Shown: one piece after another, positions 10,801-18,725 of the stretch
Position numbering within the stretch: the first letter of the stretch is position 1
How the letters are laid out: each line of letters opens with the position of its first letter
From: Algoriphagus terrigena DSM 22685
GTDB lineage: Bacteria > Bacteroidota > Bacteroidia > Cytophagales > Cyclobacteriaceae
Direction of reading: 5' to 3'
DNA length: 64,000 nt
NCBI RefSeq assembly: GCF_000429445.1
Contig: NZ_AUBW01000019.1
Location: forward strand, 1 to 64,000
The notes under the pieces: generated by a model
The model's database searches: none
What the model saw: the letters and a program-made list of their open reading frames with translations, nothing else
What the model was told of the DNA's origin: nothing
Position numbers and translations under genes: made by a program

Positions 10801-11595
10801 CAGATATTCAATTTGGGAGCCAATGTCCTGATCAAGACCAATCCGATTGATCCGGAAGGTGAAATCGAGCATGTCGAGTTCTTCTATAACGAGCAGATTT
10901 TTGCCATCGTCACCGAAGCTCCTTACGAATATAACTGGATCAATCCTCCTGCAGGATCTTACACCTTAAAAACCAAGGTATTTGATTCCAAAGGGCTAAC
11001 TTCCGAGTCATCGAGGCCCACTATAGAAGTACGGGAAAATCAACCTCCTACGATCAACATTGTGGAACCAATAGATGGGCAGATATTCGAACGTGGAGAG
11101 AATATCCTGATCAAAACTCAGCCAAACGATCCTGAAAACAGCATCGAGCACGTGGAGTTCTTCTACAATGAGCAGATTTTCGCCATTGTCACCGAGGCTC
11201 CCTATGAGTTCAACTGGATCAATCCTCCTGCAGGAACTTATACGCTGAAAACCAAGGTATTTGATGCCGATGGGCTCACTGCGGAATCAACGAGACCAAC
11301 TGTCTCTGTAATCGAGCCTAGAGCCGGCGGTTACTCGGCTGAACAACCAAGAGCAACGGCCCATCCTAACCCAACCAACCGATTGGTAAATCTACACCTC
11401 TTTAATTTCGACCAAGTCGAAGATATCCGCATCGAGGTGATCGACATGAAGGGAAGGTTAGTGGACACTATTGAAGTGGAGAAAGGCTCCCGTCAAGTCA
11501 AACTGGATATTTCTAGCTATGTCCCAGGCATCTACTTGTTCAAGATTCTCGGAGACAACAACGTAGCTGTGATTAAAAAAGTGATTAAGATCTAA
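4843..11595 (+). CDS. Giant T9SS-exported beta-helix surface protein with 14 Ig-like repeats
   Basis: 2250 residues. A long signal peptide (hydrophobic stretch about residues 24-41) is followed by a right-handed parallel beta-helix region (about 45-720, repeated ITIENN/IRDITIENNQL-like turns), of the kind seen in polysaccharide lyases and surface adhesins. A linking beta-domain leads to 14 Ig-like repeats of about 92 residues (about 845-2160). The C-terminus (about 2170-2250, starting AHPNPTNR and ending in a basic IKKVIKI) is a type A sorting domain of the type IX secretion system. Predicted to be exported and attached or released at the cell surface; polysaccharide binding or cleavage is inference, since no catalytic residues were identified. 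The 12.4 kb gene is its paralogue. Confidence 0.9.
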   Translation: MKTLYSRSNLFSMLPQKTVSAKLILSAALLLSLFLPLAGYSTDYYFSTSIGDDNRSITEAQNPATPWKTINKLNAVASGLRGGDRVLFASGEIFYGTINIVKGGDTGNPVVYTSYGTGAPAIITSLESIQNWRSLGGGKYEASLPNLQSSKLQIVEAENLPREIGSYPNSDTGNRFLDIVSINSPNSLNGQPNPFDWTGGEIVIRKNNWIIDRHPITSTAGSTINYETINTPYEAKPGYGYFIQNHVDALDTFGEWAYNSSLKTITVFTGSAAPLASKVQPANLDYLVTNQPYVKNITFTNLHFKGSNKSLFYVKKSGNFTIDNCILESAGENGVHMEEVPDLSITENTIRNSLNSGIFVFYGSPRITIQNNLIENTGPYQGMMQSSDLNSIGVYIGSDSDNSLIEKNRIINTGYNGIHFGGDFTIVRNNLIDRFCVYKQDGGGIYTNADGQTTQNNEGREIQGNIIVNGIGNMDGNEEKELLASGIYADDMAAGIKIYNNTIHKVSANGIFLHNNNNLELTENTIYEVSTQILASHDAIGTPIRDITIENNQLSRVFDEELILSFNTDDYDIGEFGQLDNNYFLDPYNTDFIFLSKDAGDTPTGQTRNLQSWREAFGFDLNSNKPRFNLHQYEVITSSPIKSSTFDSNIDIVAGTYGGVSSWIPDGITGGSLSITPNTGEHVLTYIQIGAVEAGDEILLEFDSKSPVENKEIQLFLEKTYDDNQEGTLRYFSTSLEPEKIQILFKAGVSASSESIVIKINEPSDPVIFDSLAISKVATKELNILEYMFFEYNYSDQEVTIPLPGLYRNAKNELFDKQVTIPAYGSAMLVKTNFNLEDLPPSPIEISIIDPVANEIYYSGDDVLINTDITDPTGLLSKVFFYQGDSVIGRVYEAPFQYTWPTPTPGNFNLKAVAFDLIGRTAESEIVPISIQIGGPVNRTPTVEIISPSDNQSIDLGIDILISTLPNDPEGTLDRVEIYEGNNLLGTVTQAPFELLWSPSSLNSYDIRAVVYDTQGASGNSETITVNITEPPTPNLPPSIQITDPVEDQNLLFGQDITIQTDPIDPENDIDRVEFLDGTDIIGTLNSAPYNFIWSNASTGNHSLKTIIYDNEGLAAESDAVNINVIDTADVNFPPIIVLEEPIREAVIENGGLLKLLAFVEDPENDIDRVEFYVGDNLIGSIVADPFEFNWPTEVPLGTYLLYAIVYDNSGNSTRSKNVIVHVIPESNENLAPTISISQPINGNDYSYGQSQIIKTNPYDPENKISSVEIFGDGVSLSQIQEAPYDYEWTNIPIGTHQIYAVVTDDLGQTGISETIEFTVSNYPPTISIVEPIDGQVFTVGQDVLIKTNPIDPENQIDHVEFFYNEQIFAIVTEAPYEFNWVSPPVGTYTLKTKVFDIHGLTAESSRPVISVIEDLPPSVTLTAPLDGAVVDLGTDVMITTEPVDPEGMIQKVEFYGDDLILATIGQAPFQFNWIGPPVGTHTIKAKVFDETGQTAESLTATIVVQQNQPPTISIVEPVDGQVYHLGDNVLIKTNPIDPEGEIDHVEFFYNEQIFAIVTEAPYEYNWINPPAGTYTLKTKVFDAKELTAESARPTISVIENLPPTVILTAPLDGAVVDLGDNVLITANPSDPEGMIQKVEFYSNDQILATVMQAPFEFNWVNPLVGTYALKAKVFDEVGQTAESLSVSITVIQNLPPSVTLTAPSDGAVVDLGTDVMITAEPADPEGMIQKVEFYSNDQLVASVSQAPFQYNWISPPVGTYVLKAKVFDESGQTAESLTASITVQANQPPTISIVEPVDGQVFNLSDNVLIKTNPIDPEGEIDHVEFFYNEQIFAIITEAPYEYNWISPPAGTYTLKTKVFDAKGLTAESTRPIISVIENLPPTISLVEPTDGQEFEVGEDVVIRAEPSDPEGQIQKVELFADDEVLATVTQAPFAVNWPSPLAGTYVLTAKVYDGIGQTSESLPVSIVINENLPPSISIVEPTDGQIFNLGANVLIKTNPIDPEGEIEHVEFFYNEQIFAIVTEAPYEYNWINPPAGSYTLKTKVFDSKGLTSESSRPTIEVRENQPPTINIVEPIDGQIFERGENILIKTQPNDPENSIEHVEFFYNEQIFAIVTEAPYEFNWINPPAGTYTLKTKVFDADGLTAESTRPTVSVIEPRAGGYSAEQPRATAHPNPTNRLVNLHLFNFDQVEDIRIEVIDMKGRLVDTIEVEKGSRQVKLDISSYVPGIYLFKILGDNNVAVIKKVIKI
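8821..11331 (+). repeat. Nine tandem 279-bp units inside the giant gene
   Basis: Ig-like repeats 6 to 14 of the protein begin at 8821, 9100, 9379, 9658, 9937, 10216, 10495, 10774 and 11053, an exact 279-bp (93-residue) period. Two subtypes are interspersed: one with HVEFFYNEQIFAIVTEAPYE (units 1, 3, 6, 8 and 9) and one with IQKVEFYSNDQ-like sequence (units 2, 4, 5 and 7). The first subtype is nearly identical at DNA level between copies, so unit number may vary by recombination. The five upstream Ig-like repeats are older and diverged. Confidence 0.92.
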
Positions 11596-12411
11596 AAAGA
11601 AGTTGGATTAAATTTGCCAAGGTCAATGCCTTGAAAATTGGAAGATAGATTTTATTTAAGATTCAGTAGTATGTACCCCAGTTGCGGGTACATGCCACTG
11701 AATTTCAGGACAAAGTTGTTTCATGACAATCTTTTCAGACTATTCAAACCGCGCAAAATAATCGCCTTGAATCTTCGAATTCATAAAAAGCGATTTCCTC
11801 TTAGAGATAACAAAACTCCACCCTCATCACAATTTATCTTAATCAAGGGAAATAATGGATCTATTTAGGGGAAAAGAATAGAACTAAGGATAATCCAAAA
11901 ACCCTTTTCCGAAAATCCCTTTAGTTGATAGCCTTCAATTGGCCCATAGTTTTGCGCGCCTAGGCAAATGGTATAAAATAATTGAAGGGACCTTTTAGCT
12001 TAATTGAGGAAATGGTGACTTTCATACCTCAGATAGTTTTCCATTTGACTACCTTATTTGCAACAATTCCACCCTTTTAATTTTAAGAACAGGTAAGGAA
12101 AATTACCATGGTTAATTTCATTAAAATTGCGTCCATTCCCCTCAAGAAAGATATTATGAAAATGCCCTACTTTGATAAGAGGTCGAAATTGTTGCAGTGA
12201 GTTTTCTTGGTCTTGGGTGTCACCTTTTTGTCGGGTGTGAGGCTAAAATCGTGTTTTGCTTTCGTTTGTTTTTTTGTCACTGATAGAATTCCGCATAACC
12301 TTAAAAATAATCAACAGCTCGACGGATTTGAATGGGCATGAGCATTTTTTACTAAATTTTTGAAATTAACGGAAGTATTTTAAATGCTTGCTAGACAGGA
12401 TTCCCAACAAA
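11596..12411. other. 816-bp AT-rich gene-free stretch between the two paralogues
   Basis: No convincing coding frame. It contains a strong hairpin at 11662-11702: the core ATGTACCC / GGGTACAT with a 7-base loop, extended by TTCAGT / ACTGAA. There is no T-run after it, so it is not a canonical terminator. The rest shows no recognisable repeat or RNA motif; it may hold the promoter of the second beta-helix gene. Confidence 0.4.
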
Positions 12412-14874
12412 ATGAATTTCATCAAATTGATTAAACACCTTCTTCTGCTGGCATTTTTGATTTTTCCACTGGCTGGCTATTGTTCCGATTACTATTTTTC
12501 GACCAATAAAGGGGACGACAACCGCTCGATTACAGAGGCTCAAAATCCTGCTACACCATGGAAAACAATCGGCAAATTGAACTCTGTCGGCAGCGGCCTA
12601 AAGCCAGGCGACCGGGTGCTGTTCGCTGCAGGGGAAGTTTTCTTTGGTACCATCTATATCGTAAAGGGAGGAGAAATCGGAAACCCAATTATCTACACAA
12701 CTTACGGAACAGGCGCGCCTGCGATTGTTACCTCATTGGAAGAAATCCGAGCTTGGAAATCACTCGGAGGAGAAAAATATGAAGGCTCTATTCCCAACTT
12801 ACAGAGCTCAAAGGTTCAAATTGTTGAAGTAGACAATCTTCCACGAGAGATCGGGAGATATCCCAATTCAGAAAGTGACCAGCCGCTTTTGGACATCACC
12901 AGCATCAACAATCCCATCTCACTCACCGGTCAGCCCAATAATTCGGATTGGACTGGGGGTGAACTGGTCATTAGAAAGACCAACTGGATCATTGATCGCC
13001 ACCCCGTCACTTCGACCTCCGGCAGCACCATCTACTACCAACCGATTAATACCCCATACCCCGCAAAAAATGGCTTCGGTTACTTCATTCAGAATCACGT
13101 CAATACATTGGATTCCTATGGAGAATGGACATACAATGCCAGCTTAAAAACCATCACCGTTTACACTGGTGCAACCGCACCGACTGCCAACCAAGTTAAA
13201 CTGGCGACCAAGGATTACTTGGTAACCAATCAACCTTTTACGAAAAACATTTCTTTTGTGAACTTACATTTCAAGGGAAGCAACAAAAGCCATTTCTACG
13301 TGAAGAAGTCTGGCAATTTTAAAATAGAAAATTGCATTCTGGAATCTGCCGGTGAAAACGGAATCTTCATGGAAGAGGTACCGGACCTTTCCATAACTGG
13401 AAACACAATCAAGAACAGCTTGAGCAATGGCATTTTTATCTTTAACAAAAGCCCCAGAATTACTATCCAAAACAACCTGATTGAAAATTCTATGCCCTTT
13501 CAGGGTATGGGGCAATCCAGCGATATGAATGGGATAGGTTTGTATATAGGCTCTGATTCTGATAATTCACTGGTGGAAAAAAACCGCATTATTAACACCG
13601 GATACAATGGAATTCACTTTGGAGGAGATTTTACAATCGTAAAAAATAATCTGATTGATCGGTTCTGTATCTATAAACAAGACGGAGGCGGCATTTACAC
13701 GAACTCCGACCGTCAAACCTATCGAAACAATAAGGGCAGGGAGATACGCAACAATATCATTTTAAACGGGATCGGGAATATTGATGGAAATGAAGAAAGA
13801 GTGTATTTAGCCAGCGGTATTTATGCCGATGATATGGCTTCGGGGATCAAGATTTACGGAAACACGATCCACAAAATTAGCGGCTACGGAATTTTCCTCC
13901 ATAATAACAACAAGCTAGAGCTCGCCGAAAACCTGATTTATAAAGTCCCCGTCCAAATTCGTGCTTCCCACGATCCGATAGGTAGTCCGATCCGGGACAT
14001 CACCATAGAAAACAATCAACTTTCCAGTGTATTTGATGGTGAATTAGTCCTGTCGCTATCAACCGATGACTATGACATCGCTGAGTTCGGCCAAATAGAC
14101 AATAATTATTTTTTGGATCCCTTTAACATCGATTTTATTTTCCATTCAAAAGACGCAGGTGATCCCCACTCGGGACAAAATCGCAATCTCCAAAGCTGGA
14201 GGGAAGATTTTAGCTACGACTTAAATTCCACCAAAGCTCGTTTTAACCTACTCCCATACGAAATCATCACCCGCAAATCGATCAAATCCAGTGCGTTTGA
14301 TTCAAAAATCGATCTAGTCGCGGGCACCTATGGCGGAGTATCAGAATTGATTCCGAATGGAATCAAGGGGAGCTCCCTATCTATTAGAGCAAACTCGGGA
14401 GAACATGTCCTGGCTTACATTCAAATCGGAGAAGTGAAAGCGGGAGACGAAATCCTCCTTGAGTTTGACTCAAAAAGCACTGTGGAAAACAAAGAAATCC
14501 AGTTGTTTCTCGAGAAAACCTTCGACGAAAACCAGGAGGGAGCCATCCGATATTTCTCAACCAATCAGGATTCTAAAAAAACCCAAATCCTGCTTAAAGC
14601 CAGAGTTTCTACACCTAGCGAAAGTGTCGTTATCAAAATCAATGAACCTTCAGTTCCTGTCATATTCGACAACTTGACCGTATCAAAAGTCAAGACAAAA
14701 GGGTTGAATATAATGGATTACCTATTTTTTGAATATAACTATTCTGATCTAGAAGTGACACTTCCCCTACCCGGCTACTACAAAAATGCAAAGAACGAAA
14801 TATTCAATCAAGAAGTAACAGTCTCACCCTATGGCTCGGTGTTGTTGCTAAAGGTAATACGGGATGATAACTGA
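12412..14874 (+). CDS. Secreted beta-helix protein, short paralogue of the giant surface protein
   Basis: 820 residues from the ATG at 12412 (an upstream TTG would add eight residues). A signal peptide (hydrophobic LLLLAFLIFPLAGYC) leads into a sequence strikingly similar to residues 40-835 of the giant protein, including the same beta-helix with GDDNRSITEAQNPATPWKTI near the start. It ends just where the giant protein begins its Ig-like repeats, so it lacks both those and the T9SS sorting domain. The open frame is clean, which suggests a functional periplasmic or otherwise exported protein rather than a pseudogene. Carbohydrate binding or lyase activity is inferred only from the fold. Confidence 0.85.
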   Translation: MNFIKLIKHLLLLAFLIFPLAGYCSDYYFSTNKGDDNRSITEAQNPATPWKTIGKLNSVGSGLKPGDRVLFAAGEVFFGTIYIVKGGEIGNPIIYTTYGTGAPAIVTSLEEIRAWKSLGGEKYEGSIPNLQSSKVQIVEVDNLPREIGRYPNSESDQPLLDITSINNPISLTGQPNNSDWTGGELVIRKTNWIIDRHPVTSTSGSTIYYQPINTPYPAKNGFGYFIQNHVNTLDSYGEWTYNASLKTITVYTGATAPTANQVKLATKDYLVTNQPFTKNISFVNLHFKGSNKSHFYVKKSGNFKIENCILESAGENGIFMEEVPDLSITGNTIKNSLSNGIFIFNKSPRITIQNNLIENSMPFQGMGQSSDMNGIGLYIGSDSDNSLVEKNRIINTGYNGIHFGGDFTIVKNNLIDRFCIYKQDGGGIYTNSDRQTYRNNKGREIRNNIILNGIGNIDGNEERVYLASGIYADDMASGIKIYGNTIHKISGYGIFLHNNNKLELAENLIYKVPVQIRASHDPIGSPIRDITIENNQLSSVFDGELVLSLSTDDYDIAEFGQIDNNYFLDPFNIDFIFHSKDAGDPHSGQNRNLQSWREDFSYDLNSTKARFNLLPYEIITRKSIKSSAFDSKIDLVAGTYGGVSELIPNGIKGSSLSIRANSGEHVLAYIQIGEVKAGDEILLEFDSKSTVENKEIQLFLEKTFDENQEGAIRYFSTNQDSKKTQILLKARVSTPSESVVIKINEPSVPVIFDNLTVSKVKTKGLNIMDYLFFEYNYSDLEVTLPLPGYYKNAKNEIFNQEVTVSPYGSVLLLKVIRDDN

Positions 14875-14908
14875 TTCTGAAATAAAGCATAACCGGGAAT
14901 AAGAAAAG

Positions 14909-15748
14909 CTACTCCAAAAGTCTACAAACCATAATCCCCGATTGGGATCTGTTGCCAGCAAGATACTCGCTCAGCGGCTTTTCGGAAATCTCAACTTTCA
15001 TCGAACCCGTGCTCGCGTGCATCAGATGGATCCTTCCAGCCTGCTCGACGGCAAACCCAACGTGGACGATATCCAGATTCTTAATCGTAGTCGTGATCGC
15101 GATCAGATCGCCGGACTGGATGTTTTGCTCGTGTTTTTGGATTTCCGTTTTGGGGATGAAATAGTAGGTTCTCTTCGCAATTGCAGCTTCATCTACCTTG
15201 ATGGCTTGGACAAATTCCGGGTTGCTCAACTGGGGATAGAACTTGGGATTTTCCGACATGAAAGTCGGCTGGTTCGGATACAGCGTGCCGCCAATTTCAG
15301 CCGTGATATCGGTGACGATTCCTTTTTCCTGATTTTGAAAGATCCAATCGGAGAAGTAATGCAGACGGGAGGAATAATCCTTTCGGACTCCATCCTGATA
15401 GCGAAGTTTCTCTAGCTCCTTTTCGTAAGCTTCAAAAGTCAGCTCACCCTGCTTGGCGATTCGGGCCAAAGTCACCACGGTCTCCAAATAGGTCGTGCAG
15501 TCCAAACCGGTCAGATTGATGGCCAGCTTTTCGTCTCCGGGCAGCTCCAGCGTTTTCTCGACGTAGGGAGTTCCGATGAAGCTTTTCCCAATCTCCAGCA
15601 CTAGTTCCTGAATCGACTTTTCGGATAGATCTTTTCCAGAAAGATCGGCAACCACTGCATCGAACCGCTCCCGGCTCTCTAGGGAACAGACGGTCTGAGA
15701 AAACCCCAAAAAGGGAAATAGGAAGAAGAAAAGCGTAATTATTCGCAT
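14909..15748 (-). CDS. DUF1460 family protein (putative amidase-like cell-wall enzyme)
   Basis: 279 residues from the ATG at 15748, which directly starts a signal peptide (MRIITLFFFLFPFLGFSQ). The LTGLDCTTYLE segment around residue 85 and the late VHVGFA / LMHAST segment are characteristic of DUF1460, whose structurally known members have an NlpC/P60-like fold with Cys and His active-site residues; Cys in LDCTT and His in IVHVGF are the candidates. Likely periplasmic cleavage of peptidoglycan peptides, by family analogy. It converges on the short beta-helix gene with 34 bases between stops. Confidence 0.8.
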   Translation of the reverse strand: MRIITLFFFLFPFLGFSQTVCSLESRERFDAVVADLSGKDLSEKSIQELVLEIGKSFIGTPYVEKTLELPGDEKLAINLTGLDCTTYLETVVTLARIAKQGELTFEAYEKELEKLRYQDGVRKDYSSRLHYFSDWIFQNQEKGIVTDITAEIGGTLYPNQPTFMSENPKFYPQLSNPEFVQAIKVDEAAIAKRTYYFIPKTEIQKHEQNIQSGDLIAITTTIKNLDIVHVGFAVEQAGRIHLMHASTGSMKVEISEKPLSEYLAGNRSQSGIMVCRLLE

Positions 15749-15866
15749 CTGGCTAAAATAATAAGTAGGATTGGAAATGGGTAATTCCACCCAAAATCCA
15801 CATGAATAGGCATGGCAACAAAATCCGCTTTGGCGGAAGTCCGCACTCAGTTGGATGTGGCAAAAC

Positions 15867-16169
15867 TCAAAGTTGAGTTCCTTTGATCAAAACGACGGAT
15901 CGGATTGATTGCTCCTTGAGGTGCAAGAATCGTTTTCGTTCCTCGTCCTTCGAGAAATTAACAAAGTCGTCCTCGGAGTCAAATTCGACCAAATGTACTT
16001 CATAAGGCCGCTCGACCGTCGCTTCAATTATCGTGTCTTCAGTTGGCCGGATTCGCAGCAAAAGTCTTCCATTATACTTTGAGATGGCAGGAATAGCAAT
16101 ATCCTCAAACTGATGAAAAACGGCCTCCTGTCCTTCTTTGACGTAGATGAGTTGAGTAAAGAAAATCAT
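15867..16169 (-). CDS. DUF1330-like small alpha/beta-barrel protein
   Basis: 100 residues beginning MIFFTQLIYVKEGQEAVF. Ferredoxin-like dimeric alpha/beta-barrel pattern (HLVEFDSEDDFVNF near residue 60), similar to DUF1330 or antibiotic-biosynthesis monooxygenase-like proteins. No catalytic residues visible. First gene met in a leftward run of small cytoplasmic proteins; role unknown. Confidence 0.65.
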   Translation of the reverse strand: MIFFTQLIYVKEGQEAVFHQFEDIAIPAISKYNGRLLLRIRPTEDTIIEATVERPYEVHLVEFDSEDDFVNFSKDEERKRFLHLKEQSIRSVVLIKGTQL

Positions 16170-16226
16170 GGTTTATTGGGTTTAGCTGGAATTGTTAACG
16201 GTTCGGAGCTTTATGTTCTGGAACTT

Positions 16227-16709
16227 TCAAGGCTTGTCTCTTCCGATAAACCGCTCCTTTCCCAGGAGAAAATTTATCGCTCTCAGCACATTTCTGTCTA
16301 CACTTTCCTCGGTTTTCAAATGTGATAAGTATCTCAAGATCTCCTTTTGTAAGGATGGGCTTAGCGTATTGTACACTCTTTCGGCCTCCTCATTTTCCCT
16401 CAGCGCTATTTTGAACTTTGGATGAAAAGGGGTGATGCGCTCCCGTGGGTCAAATTCGATCCCAAATCTCGCCATTTGTCCGACTTCTCGTTCGGCGGAT
16501 TTTCGCATGGGAGTGTTCAAATACAACCTCCAGTGTCCGCTGTACTTGATCAGCGTCTGCTCAAACCGGTGTCCCTCAATCTCCATCACAACCGGAATTT
16601 TGCCCCTGGTTTTCCCCGCCTGTTCGAAGATCGCATCCAGCACTTTCGCAGGGACAAAGACGAAGGGATTGATGCCAATGATCTCTATTTCGGCGCTAAA
16701 CTCATTCAT
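16227..16709 (-). CDS. YdeI/OmpD-associated-like protein with DUF1905 domain
   Basis: 160 residues. The N-terminal ~90 residues (PFVFVPAKVLDAIF, GHRFEQTLIKYSGHWRLYLN) match the DUF1905 beta-barrel pattern, and the C-terminal helical part (ALRENEEAERVYNTLSPSLQ, then EILRYLSHLKTEES) is the bacteriocin-protection YdeI/OmdA motif. Such two-domain proteins are common and mostly uncharacterised; the YdeI relation to envelope stress is a family observation, not evidence for function here. Confidence 0.8.
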   Translation of the reverse strand: MNEFSAEIEIIGINPFVFVPAKVLDAIFEQAGKTRGKIPVVMEIEGHRFEQTLIKYSGHWRLYLNTPMRKSAEREVGQMARFGIEFDPRERITPFHPKFKIALRENEEAERVYNTLSPSLQKEILRYLSHLKTEESVDRNVLRAINFLLGKERFIGRDKP

Positions 16710-16794
16710 TCACTATTTTTTTCAAGAGTTCAAAGAATTTCTGTTTTGCCTCGCTCAAATCCAATCGCTATAACGAGATCAAGCTTGAAGGCTA

Positions 16795-17256
16795 TCACTT
16801 GGTGGAAACAAAAATATTCACCGTTGCATCGGACCAATCCTTACTCCGTTCATCGTATTTCTCATAGTCAAAGGCATAGGCCCGGTCAATCGTCGAGTTC
16901 CAAATGCCCCTCCAAGCATCAGCCACACAGCCCGGCATCACTCCTTTTGCCTGCAGCTGAATGTACTTGCCGGCCGGCACCAGCAAAGATTCCATCTCGG
17001 CTGGCACTACAGCGTCGTCACTCACCCTGCAGCCAACGAAATAGGAAAAAGGTCTGGTATAGTCACCTTCATATTCAAAATAGACTGCAAAAATCTCGCT
17101 GCTCAGCTTGTCCGGTATCCTCTGTAAAATCTCTTCTTTCTCAAATTTTTGCCAAAGGCTCCCACAGTCAATACCAGACTGTCCGCCCTCATTGGTTGTC
17201 TTGTTTTTAAGTTTAAACCCAATTAGCTTGAATTGGGGCATAAAAAATCTGTCCAT
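16795..17256 (-). CDS. Stand-alone GyrI-like effector-binding domain protein
   Basis: 153 residues; an alternative ATG five codons in (17241) is equally plausible. The pattern KLIGFKLKNKTTNEG ... FAVYFEYEGDYTRPFSYFVG ... WRGIWNS ... AYAFDYEKYDE is that of the GyrI-like/AraC effector-binding (SOUL-like) fold. There is no DNA-binding domain, so it probably binds a small hydrophobic ligand. Function unknown. Confidence 0.78.
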   Translation of the reverse strand: MDRFFMPQFKLIGFKLKNKTTNEGGQSGIDCGSLWQKFEKEEILQRIPDKLSSEIFAVYFEYEGDYTRPFSYFVGCRVSDDAVVPAEMESLLVPAGKYIQLQAKGVMPGCVADAWRGIWNSTIDRAYAFDYEKYDERSKDWSDATVNIFVSTK

Positions 17257-17358
17257 CGCGCAGTTTATTTACTCAGTAGTTTCGACTTGTTTTTCTTTGT
17301 CAAATGCAATTTTAGACTTTGGCCTACAGGCTGAGGTTTTTTTCGCTCAGATTCCGGC

Positions 17359-17778
17359 CTAGTGAAAGACATATACCGCAAGAGTCACGATGGCAATTCC
17401 GACCAGGAGGGTAAGCTTTCCTAAGGGTTCTATCTTTTTCAAATGTCTCTCAGCATCACCTTGGATCGCCTGCCGGGTCCCTCTGCCGATTAAAAAAATC
17501 AACACCGCAAGAACAAAAACCAAGGCCAACTTCAGCATCAAGAGCGGATTGCTGGGTAAGGTCTGCCAAAAGGGAATGATCAGATAGACGCCGGACACTA
17601 CCAAAAGCGCAAGCCCAATATGCCCCATCCGGCTCAAAACCATCGAATGAAGTCTGAATTTGACGGCTTCGGCCGGTTCCATCTTGCTTACCGCCTGGCT
17701 CAAAAAACCATGTGCGAAGCTGGTTCCCAGCCCCATGGTTAAGCCTATGAAATGAAGTATCAGCATTATCTCTCTCAT
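17359..17778 (-). CDS. Four-helix integral membrane protein, unassigned
   Basis: 139 residues with about four hydrophobic helices (residues 3-25, 48-68, 80-99 and 118-137) and a conserved-looking histidine early in helix 1 (LHFIGLTMGLGTSFAHGF). The arrangement resembles DUF2269/CopD-like small membrane proteins with heme- or metal-linked histidines, but the match is not strong enough to name it. Confidence 0.7.
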   Translation of the reverse strand: MREIMLILHFIGLTMGLGTSFAHGFLSQAVSKMEPAEAVKFRLHSMVLSRMGHIGLALLVVSGVYLIIPFWQTLPSNPLLMLKLALVFVLAVLIFLIGRGTRQAIQGDAERHLKKIEPLGKLTLLVGIAIVTLAVYVFH

Positions 17779-17897
17779 GACTATTTTGCTTGGGTTAGAT
17801 CGTCACCTTTAAATTAGTGGAATTACTCACAATCAGCACCTAGCTCCGAAATTGGGTCAGACAAAAAAAAGTCATATCCGAAGGCAATCATCACCTG

Positions 17898-18116
17898 TCA
17901 CAGCCCACGTTGAACCATCGCTCTGATCTTGACTGCTTTCTCAAAATGATCCAATTTGTGGGTCATGATCCACCACTCAGCCACTTCCATCAGGAGTTCC
18001 GGATTGTCATTTCTATTGGAGAAAAAGGCGTAAAAAGAAAGTCCTACCTGATCCCCCTTCTTTTCTATCTTCTCGCTGCAGACCGCGATAATCTTTTGGG
18101 CTATTGATTCGTTCAT
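17898..18116 (-). CDS. Small conserved protein, possibly DUF6500
   Basis: 72 residues, MNESIAQKIIAVCSEKIEKK at the start and a run of acidic and aromatic residues (NPELLMEVAEWWIMTHKLDH) later. No signal peptide or membrane segment. I recall a similar small family (DUF6500) but cannot verify it. Sits between the membrane protein and a VOC protein on the same strand. Confidence 0.6.
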   Translation of the reverse strand: MNESIAQKIIAVCSEKIEKKGDQVGLSFYAFFSNRNDNPELLMEVAEWWIMTHKLDHFEKAVKIRAMVQRGL

Positions 18117-18166
18117 GATCTAAACAATTGACTTCAAATAAGTTGTTAAAATTTTTCTATGGAATA

Positions 18167-18541
18167 TCAGCTTCCGCGGTAAATATCTTCCATGAAGAAG
18201 ATCGAATTCCCATTGAGATCATAGAATCCGAACTCATTGGTTTGCCAAGGTGTATTTTGCCGGAATTCCTCCCTTGTGACAGTCCCACGTCCCACCAATT
18301 CATCAAAGATGTGGCTGATGTCTTTGACATAAATGCGAACCACCGATCCGCCCAGCAAGGGATCCTCTGCCGTATTCGCATGCCACTGCAGGTGAATGAT
18401 CAGATTTTCCCTGAAAAGCACGGCGTACATCCCGTCCGCACGAAATACCTCCAGCCCCATTTTCTCCTGATACCAGCCGATGTCCCGCGCGATGTCTTCT
18501 GACGGCAAAACGGGAATGGTGTTAAGTATCTCGGTTTTCAT
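18167..18541 (-). CDS. VOC superfamily (glyoxalase/bleomycin-resistance-like) protein
   Basis: 124 residues with the two beta-alpha-beta-beta-beta modules of the vicinal oxygen chelate fold: ILNTIPVLPSEDIARDIGWY, then a C-terminal FYDLNGNSIFFME with the usual late glutamate. Similar proteins act in bleomycin binding, glyoxal detoxification or unknown reactions. Only some of the usual metal ligands are evident, so an enzymatic role is uncertain. Confidence 0.85.
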   Translation of the reverse strand: MKTEILNTIPVLPSEDIARDIGWYQEKMGLEVFRADGMYAVLFRENLIIHLQWHANTAEDPLLGGSVVRIYVKDISHIFDELVGRGTVTREEFRQNTPWQTNEFGFYDLNGNSIFFMEDIYRGS

Positions 18542-18725
18542 ATCAATGGGGGAGCTCAGCCATCACATGAAAGATAAGACAAAACCTCAAGCAGAATCAG
18601 GGCGAAAGCAGTCCATTTTGAAATAAGAGCTTGACTCAACCGCCTACAAACAATCAGCATAGCAATCGATAAAATAAACTGGAAATTGTGGAGATAAAAG
18701 CTATTTTATCGGTCCCAAAAAAAGC

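Noticed and set aside
11638..11868. 76-residue open frame between the beta-helix paralogues
   Set aside because: No family resemblance, covers a hairpin, poor start context.
12388..14874. Short beta-helix gene as a pseudogene
   Set aside because: The frame is clean from signal peptide to stop and the end coincides with a domain boundary, so it reads as a complete protein.
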